From DATLSM01 sp963722965 (GTDB taxonomy: Bacteria; Actinomycetota; Thermoleophilia; Solirubrobacterales; 70-9), in the NCBI GenBank assembly GCA_963722965.1, contig CAVROX010000007.1:225664-289663 (forward strand): a stretch of DNA of 64,000 bases, written 5' to 3'. Of this stretch, positions 61,220 through 64,000 are shown in pieces. The position numbers and the translations under genes are program-made. A model generated the notes under the pieces. It was not told the DNA's origin. It saw nothing but the letters and a program-made list of their open reading frames with translations, and ran no database searches. Within the stretch, counting starts at the first letter, position 1. Every line of letters starts with the position of its first letter.

Positions 61220-62085
61220 GTGTACGAAACGCAGGGACAGCGGCGAGGATCGCCGGACCGTCGCTGGCGTCGAGTGCTTCTCGCAGCGCTGGTTGCCTCC
61301 TTCGGCCTCGCCGCGCAGGCGGGCTGTGGCTCGATTGCAGGTTCGGCCGGGACCTTCACTACCGCTCACCCAGGGGTGCTCATCGTGGCGACGGCCGTGG
61401 TGCCGAGCGCGGGTTTTTGGGAAGGGACGCCAAAAAACCCAAGCGGGGGCTTCGAGTACGAGCTGGCGCGCGGATTCGCCAACCGCTTTGGCCTCGATTC
61501 CGTGCAAATCCGGATCGTTAACTTCCACCGAATCGTGGAAGGGCACCTCGGCGGAGCCGACATCGGGCTCGACCTGATCACCCCTACTCCCCAGCGCGAA
61601 GAAGACCTCGAATTCTCAGCCCCGTATCTGACCGCCGCACCGACCGTGGTGGTGCGCAGGGGAACGGAAGTCCCCGACCTCGCCACAGCCAGGGAACTGC
61701 GCTGGGGAGCGGTGCGCTCGACCACCTTCGTCGGCGACATCGAACGCGCGATTACACCCGAACACCCAATCGTGGTCTTCGATGGACAGCGGGAAATGCT
61801 CGGCGCGCTGCGCGCTGGCAAGGTCGACGCGGTCATGTTCGATCTTCCGCTCGCCGTCGCGACCGCACGGCTCTCTCACGGTCGCCTGGAAGCGGTGGCT
61901 CAGCTCCCGAACACGAGGCGATATCGGTTGCCCTACCCAAGGGCTCTCCCAACCGCCAGGCGCTCGATTCGGCAATCCGGGCCTTTACCGCCGACGGGAC
62001 GATCGAACGCCTGCTTGATCGGTGGGTCGGCAGCGAAGCCGCTGAAGCCGAAATGGCGATCCCACTCCTACACACCACCCGCTGA
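61220..62085 (+). pseudogene. Extracellular solute-binding lipoprotein (family 3), one frameshift
   Basis: GTG 61220. Basic start and lipoprotein signal (WRRVLLAALVASFGLAAQAGC, lipobox AQAGC), then a periplasmic binding fold: HPGVLIVATAVVPSAGFWEG, GGFEYELARGFANRFGLDSVQIRIVNF, GADIGLDLITPTPQREEDLEFSAPYL, DGQREMLGALRAGKVDAVMFDLPLAVATA. Near 61914 one base is lost; the other frame completes it with EAISVALPKGSPNRQALDSAIRAFTADGTIERLLDRWVGSEAAE and stops at 62085. Typical of polar amino-acid receptors. No ABC permease is adjacent; instead the stop overlaps the start of an antiporter (TGATG). Confidence 0.75.
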
Positions 62086-63936
62086 TGTTCGCGCTTGCGC
62101 GCTTAAGCGCCGCGATCTCGCTCAAATCGCCGACTGGACCCACCTGGGAGTTCCTGGTGCTGTTCGTCGTCGTCATCGTCGGCCCACCCCTGATGCGGCG
62201 TGCGCGGGTCCCGGGCATCATCGGGCTGTTGCTCGGGGGCTTTGCGATCGGTCCATACGGACTCAACCTGATCGGTGCCGGCAACACCACGGTCCCGGAC
62301 CTGGGGCAGCTGGGCCTGCTCTACTTGATGTTCGTCGCCGGGGTGGAGCTCGACCTGACTTTGGTCCGCGTCCACCGCAACTCCGTCATCACCTTCGGGG
62401 TCGTCACCTTCCTGTTACCGATGGCGTTCGGAACCGGGATCGGTCTTGCTCTCGGCTGGGTCATCCCAGCCGCGCTGCTCTTGGGGGCGCTCCTCTCCCT
62501 CACACACTCCTGCTCTACCCAGCAGCCCGCTCTGCCGGGCTCTCGGCTGACAGCGGCGTGGCGACCGCAGTTGGAGCGACGTGCTGACCGACACCGCGGC
62601 GCTGATCGTCCTCGCGGGGGTCTCCGGATCCCAGCTTGAGGAGGCTCGGGGGCCTCGATCGCGATCCAGATCCTCCTCGGGCTGGCGGCTTTGGTGTTAT
62701 TTACGATCGGTCTTCTGCCAAGGTTGGTGCGGCTTGCCTTCCGCTACCTCGGCACCGATCGGGTGGTTCGCTACCTGCTCGCGGTGGCCGCTTTCTTGGC
62801 GGCGGCGACGGTCGCGGACATCTTCGGGATCGAGCCGACGTTGTCGCCTTCTTTGCCGGCTCGCGCTGAACCGCCTGGTGCCGAATGAGGGCCCGCTGAT
62901 CGATCGCATTGACTTCTTCGGCTCGGCGGTCTTCATCCCGGTCTTCCTCGTCTCCGTCGGCATGCTCCTTGACCCGGCTGTGATGGTCGAAGGTCAAACG
63001 CTGAAGCTCGCCGGCCTGTTCATCGGCGCCAGCGTCGGGGGCAAGATGCTCGCTTCGGCCTTCGCCCCGGCCGCCCTTGGGTACTCGCGGCCGCAGGCGG
63101 TCCTGATGCTAGGGCTGACGGTCCCCCAGGCGGCCGCGACCCTGGCGGCGACCGTCGTCGGGTTCGATATCGGCCTCTTCGACCAGTCGGTAGTCAACGC
63201 GGCGCTCGTTCTGATCCTCGCCTCGATCGTGATCGGGACGCTCCTCGTCGAGCGCTCTGTGAAGCAGGTTCCCCCCCCGAGCGCGGTGGCCGAGAGGTTG
63301 GGTGCGCGCATCCTCGTGACTTTCGTCGACGCTGCCCAGGCGCCGCTGGGGTTCGCAATCGCCGGGCGGATCGCCGCGCCGGATGGCGGCGTCGTCCACG
63401 GACTCCTCGCTCGCTCCCGTCAAGCGGCGAAGACGAGCGATGGGGCTCTGGCACGCGTGGAAGCAGCCGGCTTTGACGCCGGCCTGGACGCCGAACCGAA
63501 GCTGCTCGTCAACGACTCCCTGGCGGAAGGGGTGGTCAACCCCGCCACCGAGGCCCGAGCGTCTCTTGTCCTTGTCGGGCAGCCTTCGGTGGAAGGCGTC
63601 TCCGCCTTCGGCAGCGCGGGGGAGGCCGTCGCCGCCGCGCTGGCGGCGCCGGTGGCGATACTTGTCGGGGAGGCACCCTCGATCCGCGAAGTGGAGTTGG
63701 TCCGTGACCACGCAGACGGGGTTGACCGGCACTCTGCGGCGAGCAGGCTGGCGGCCGAGCTGGCCCGCCGGCTCGGCGCCAGCAGGATCCGAATCCGCGA
63801 GTCAGACGCCCCCACCGACCCAAAGACCCTGCTTCCGGGTCAGCTGTGCGTCCTGCCGGCGACCTCCTGGGAGCTGCTCGCCCAGCCGGTCGACCCTCCT
63901 GCCGGCGCTGCGGTCCTGATCGTGCCGGACGCCTAG
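62085..63936 (+). pseudogene. CPA2-type cation:proton antiporter with USP-like tail, multiply frameshifted
   Basis: ATG 62085 (overlapping the preceding stop) opens FLVLFVVVIVGPPLMRRARVPGIIGLLLGGFAIGP, LGQLGLLYLMFVAGVELDL. Continuations lie in other frames: TLLLYPAARSAGLSADSGVATAVGAT, VLTDTAALIVLAGVSGS, LFTIGLLPRLVRLAFRYLG, ALNRLVPNEGPLIDRIDFFGSAVFIPVFLVSVGMLLDPAVM, VLMLGLTVPQAAATLAATVVGF. At least five shifts occur between 62500 and 62870; after that the frame is clean to 63936. The last ~200 residues form two universal-stress-like domains (ILVTFVDAAQAPLGFAIAGRIAAP, ARASLVLVGQPSVEGVSAFGS). As written it cannot be made; dense shifts could be decay or poor local sequence. Confidence 0.75.
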
Positions 63937-64000
63937 CTCGGACCCCCAAGTACCACGGACCTCCCCGGACTCCACAGAGACGCCTTGATTCGGACGCCCC

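Noticed and set aside
1..64000. CRISPR arrays, rRNA genes, riboswitches
   Set aside because: Looked for regular 25-40 bp direct repeats with spacers, rRNA core sequences and common riboswitch cores; none recognised by eye.

Overview
The window looks like a chromosomal segment of a high-GC actinobacterium, most likely of the class Thermoleophilia (Solirubrobacterales or a relative). The main evidence is the pair of secreted proteins at 34.0-34.7 and 35.7-36.3 kb that open with the stretch (K/R)LRxxLTYANVxST followed by LSGGAAYAA, a family I know mainly from that group. NlpC-like secreted proteins, alpha/beta-hydrolase-cyclase fusions, IPT/PASTA proteins and strongly GC-ending codons agree with this. 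The assignment is an inference from protein families; there is no rRNA in the window.

Layout. 0-1.1 kb: slipin and a frameshifted nfeD partner. 1.1-4.6 kb: end of an integrated element with excisionase-like HTH, RES/Xre toxin-antitoxin pair, tyrosine integrase and a 3' scrap of tRNA-Pro(TGG). 5-13.8 kb: IS982-type insertion, msrA, a large GT-C-like membrane protein, aldo/keto reductase, cupin, alpha/beta-hydrolase-cyclase fusion and an SMP-30 protein. 14-24.3 kb: degraded IS256-type element, tRNA-Arg(TCT), then an 8.15 kb island bounded by a 41-bp direct repeat of the tRNA 3' end (secreted metalloprotease, aldo/keto reductase, divergent GAP-family pair, sulfatase scrap) with no visible integrase. 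24.3-28.2 kb: DUF2867/TetR divergent pair with two matching operators, zinc-ribbon protein, IS110 scrap, two-gene secreted/membrane unit and tRNA-His(GTG). 28.2-42.3 kb: accessory stretch rich in secreted, lipoprotein and unknown genes, a frameshifted IS110, and relics of a serine recombinase and of a hydroxyacid dehydrogenase.

42.6-54.4 kb is the most interesting block. A 1143-residue MFS transporter / cyclic-nucleotide-binding / patatin phospholipase fusion is followed by a secreted beta-propeller gene. Divergent from the propeller is a tight four-gene operon: CHASE2 class III nucleotide cyclase, a protein with a C-terminal cyclic-nucleotide-binding domain, a metallo-beta-lactamase-fold hydrolase and a phytoene-desaturase-like FAD oxidoreductase. 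Together they could make, sense and perhaps degrade a cyclic nucleotide and couple it to membrane lipid hydrolysis or export. That coupling is inferred from domains and position only.

54.7-56.6 kb: ArsR-type repressor, metallophosphoesterase and MIP channel, a plausible arsenic-type unit. 57-59.2 kb: an IS982 element at a CTAG site, with an IS630 element nested in the TA of the flanking CTAG. 59.2-63.9 kb: a decayed ctaG, an intact SCO-type copper protein, a frameshifted extracellular solute-binding lipoprotein and a multiply frameshifted CPA2 antiporter. Single-base frameshifts are common in this window (nfeD, three transposases, propeller, solute-binding protein, antiporter). ctaG also has two in-frame stop codons, so at least that decay is not just a base-calling problem.

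Three tRNA-associated sites (Pro, Arg, His) share tandem GGTnCC-type repeats with an 11-12 bp period, which suggests that related integrases have used this neighbourhood repeatedly.
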